Source: Candidatus Izimoplasma sp. HR2
GTDB taxonomy: Bacteria; Bacillota_I; Bacilli_A; Izemoplasmatales; Izemoplasmataceae
Assembly (NCBI GenBank): GCA_000753575.1
Contig: JRFF01000022.1
Location: forward strand, 1-64,000
DNA: 64,000 bases
Direction of reading: 5' to 3'
Positions 62,311-64,000 of the stretch are shown piece after piece. The translations under genes and the position numbers were made by a program. Numbering within the stretch: the first letter of the stretch is position 1; every line of letters begins with the position of its first letter. Under the pieces are notes generated by a model. The model was not told the DNA's origin. It saw only the letters and a program-made list of their open reading frames with translations, and ran no database searches.

Positions 62311-64000
62311 TGTTAAATCATCTAATAAATCAAATGGCAATTTAAGAACAATTGTTCCTTTAGGAGAAATTCCTCCGTAGTTATTTTCATATGAACTATA
62401 GAGTATCTCGTAACTAGTAAATTCACTTGGTATTTCTCTATAAGTTACTGAACTAAAATTATGAATAACAACAACCAATTCTTTATCAACACCATTTTCA
62501 AATACACGATAATACCCATCAAGTCCTGTGCTTGTATAAGGAATAAAATCACCATACATTAAAGCAAGACTATTCGTTCTAGCATCTCCTATATCTATAT
62601 AAGAATTTAGTAAAGAATTAGGATCTGCAAGCTGTTCACTAACAGTATCAACACCGTAATCCTCAACGTTAGTAGTAATGATATCATAATAGTCTCCCCA
62701 AATCATATACGTTCTAGTTCCCAGCATTCCGACTTCATCCCCATAATAAATGTATGGATTACCTGGTAAAAATAGAACTGCTTCAGCTGCCATTCTGAGC
62801 TCTCTAGCGTCATCACTAAAAACGGTAGAGATTCTATCTTGATCATGATTTCTCAAGAATGGTGCGTCTATATAGTCTGTAGTATATTTTTCTATTTCAG
62901 TATAAATCTCTTGTAATGAAGCCGAATAACTCCATCCAAGTGTTCCATTTATTGCATCAACTATTCTATAACTAGCATCAAAGTTAAAAGCTGTAATACC
63001 AGATTCATAGTATTTTGCATATTCTCCATACCATGACCAAGCTTCCCCGACAATATAAACATCTGGATCACTAATTTCACAATTAGTATTAAATCCGGTT
63101 AGGAAATCAATATTTGCTTGTGTATTATTTGTAACACCTAAATATTCATTTTCTCCAAAAATATGCATGATTGCATCCATTCTAAATCCAGCTACTCCAG
63201 TTTCTTCAATCCACCATGTTCCAACATCGTAAATATAATCAATAACTGCTTGATTTTGGAAGTTTAAATCAGGCATATAGTCAGAAAAATATGCGGCGTA
63301 ATACATTCCATCTAGTGATGAATGAACTGTTAAAGATGTTTTTTGCAACCAGTTTCTTCCTGAAGGTGTATACCAAATTGTTTGTCCCCAAGAACCTTTA
63401 GTTCCATATCTGGAATCACTACTATCTATCCATGTAAACCAATCATAATAATCACTATTTACTCCATTTCTTAGAACATCTTGAAATATATCATTATGAG
63501 CTCCCATGTGATTGACCACTAAGTCTATTATTATATCTATCCCAATTAATTCAGCAGCAATTACCAGATCTTTAAAATCTTGCATAGTTCCATATTGGCT
63601 ATCTATTTCATAGTAATCGTCAATCTCATATCCGTGATTTGATCTTGATTCCATTATTGGCATTAACCATATTCCACCAACACCTAAACTTTTAATATAA
63701 TCTAAGTTATCAATGATTCCTTGAATATCTCCTACATTATTTTCATCACTATCAGCATATGTTCTAACATAAATTTGATAGTATATTTTATTGTTCATAT
63801 ATACTTCTGTATAATCAGTTCCACTTACATTTTCATCAGATAATGTGACTATCCTTGATTGGTCTGATAAATATGCAGCAACACATTTTTCTTGAAGTGG
63901 ATCTTGTTCACAAGTTTTTTCTGTAACAGTTATAGTTTTTACTATTTCAAAATCTCCATCTATAGTTGTAATTGTGATTATAGCAGTACCTTCACTAATC
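62305..64000 (-). CDS. Extracellular GH13 alpha-amylase-like protein, partial at 5' end
   Basis: Catalytic barrel with DLVVNHMG (region I), GFRMDAIM (nucleophile Asp), VGEAW (acid/base Glu) and LRNHDQDR (transition-state Asp), followed by a beta C-terminal domain. The track starts at ATG 63798, but the frame is open for all 67 further codons to the window edge (ISEGTAIITITTIDGDFEI, then EKTCEQDPLQEKC), and no SD precedes that ATG. The extra sequence looks like the end of a bacterial Ig-like (BIG2) domain and a Cys-pair linker, so the real protein is a larger exported enzyme. It probably cuts starch or maltodextrin for the adjacent importers. Convergent with their operon. Confidence 0.88.
   Translation of the reverse strand, partial: ISEGTAIITITTIDGDFEIVKTITVTEKTCEQDPLQEKCVAAYLSDQSRIVTLSDENVSGTDYTEVYMNNKIYYQIYVRTYADSDENNVGDIQGIIDNLDYIKSLGVGGIWLMPIMESRSNHGYEIDDYYEIDSQYGTMQDFKDLVIAAELIGIDIIIDLVVNHMGAHNDIFQDVLRNGVNSDYYDWFTWIDSSDSRYGTKGSWGQTIWYTPSGRNWLQKTSLTVHSSLDGMYYAAYFSDYMPDLNFQNQAVIDYIYDVGTWWIEETGVAGFRMDAIMHIFGENEYLGVTNNTQANIDFLTGFNTNCEISDPDVYIVGEAWSWYGEYAKYYESGITAFNFDASYRIVDAINGTLGWSYSASLQEIYTEIEKYTTDYIDAPFLRNHDQDRISTVFSDDARELRMAAEAVLFLPGNPYIYYGDEVGMLGTRTYMIWGDYYDIITTNVEDYGVDTVSEQLADPNSLLNSYIDIGDARTNSLALMYGDFIPYTSTGLDGYYRVFENGVDKELVVVIHNFSSVTYREIPSEFTSYEILYSSYENNYGGISPKGTIVLKLPFDLLDDLTN

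Noticed and set aside
62305-63798. 497-aa cytoplasmic amylase starting at ATG 63798
   Set aside because: Frame open to the window edge with Ig-like sequence and no SD at that ATG.
1-64000. TGA read as tryptophan (Mycoplasma code)
   Set aside because: TGA ends several genes at natural positions (for example 6020, 29161, 33461), and Trp is encoded by TGG throughout.
1-64000. CRISPR array, tRNA genes, prophage
   Set aside because: No regularly spaced repeats with unique spacers, no cloverleaf with a T-loop GGTTCGA, and no phage structural genes seen by eye.

Overview
The window is AT-rich (roughly 30% GC by eye), densely coded and uses the standard code: TGA closes many genes and TGG encodes Trp, so it is not a Mycoplasma/Spiroplasma-type code. 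The order tmk-holB-yaaT(ricT)-tRNA methyltransferase-rsmI-metG follows the Bacillus subtilis yaaR-metS region, and cysS-mrnC and rplM-rpsI are Bacillota pairs. With the short SD-rich leaders and the large anchored surface proteins, a Bacilli/Mollicutes-border lineage (Acholeplasma/Izemoplasma/Haloplasma-like) is my best guess. That assignment is inference, not something proven here.

Region 1 (65-6068): a transposase-derived zinc-ribbon protein sits divergently from a complete agmatine deiminase operon (carbamate kinase, putrescine carbamoyltransferase, agmatine deiminase, agmatine/putrescine antiporter). Together these convert agmatine to putrescine with one ATP gained. The operon has an extended -10 promoter with a cre-like box at the start site. 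Region 2 (6112-13828): eight closely spaced, same-strand genes that all look like small-molecule or drug-modifying enzymes: GNATs, a P-loop kinase, an APH-like kinase, a nucleotidyltransferase-GNAT fusion, an HD hydrolase, a metallophosphoesterase and a GNAT-methyltransferase-GNAT-GNAT fusion. This is one of two candidate undescribed systems. Region 3 (13850-21300): a slipin, an NADH oxidase/CoA-disulfide-reductase-like enzyme, a candidate structured RNA, an HtrA-like lipoprotein protease and a 1224-residue lipoprotein with eight Cys-pair repeats.

Region 4 (21465-40330): housekeeping. It holds a metal ABC transporter (minus strand, no binding protein), the tmk-to-metG run, a YitT protein, rplM-rpsI, an M20 amidohydrolase, an MFS protein with three small membrane proteins (one below the ORF-track cutoff), a MATE exporter, gltX, an RluF-like pseudouridine synthase, a cold shock protein and cysS-mrnC. 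Most units are bounded by clear intrinsic terminators.

Region 5 (40346-64000): an alpha-glucan utilisation island. It encodes a cell-anchored pullulanase, a 1554-residue anchored protein with seven glycan-binding-like repeats, two substrate-binding proteins, two complete pairs of MalF/MalG-type permeases, a beta-propeller/TPR/Yip1-like membrane protein, a DUF5696-like protein and, convergently, a GH13 amylase cut by the window edge. The pullulanase gene and the surface-protein operon share an identical upstream element, AACCGCTATC, placed exactly 16 nt before TTGACT and followed by a 17-nt spacer, so they are probably co-regulated. No ABC ATPase lies in the island, so an MsmX-type ATPase is presumably shared from elsewhere. 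Pullulanase and amylase would release maltodextrins at the surface, the repeat protein would hold glucan, and the importers would take up the products.

Many track starts are wrong: GTG/TTG inside the SD, or an upstream ATG without an SD. I give corrected starts in those entries. The minus-strand amylase frame stays open to the last base, so it is a partial gene rather than a 497-residue protein.
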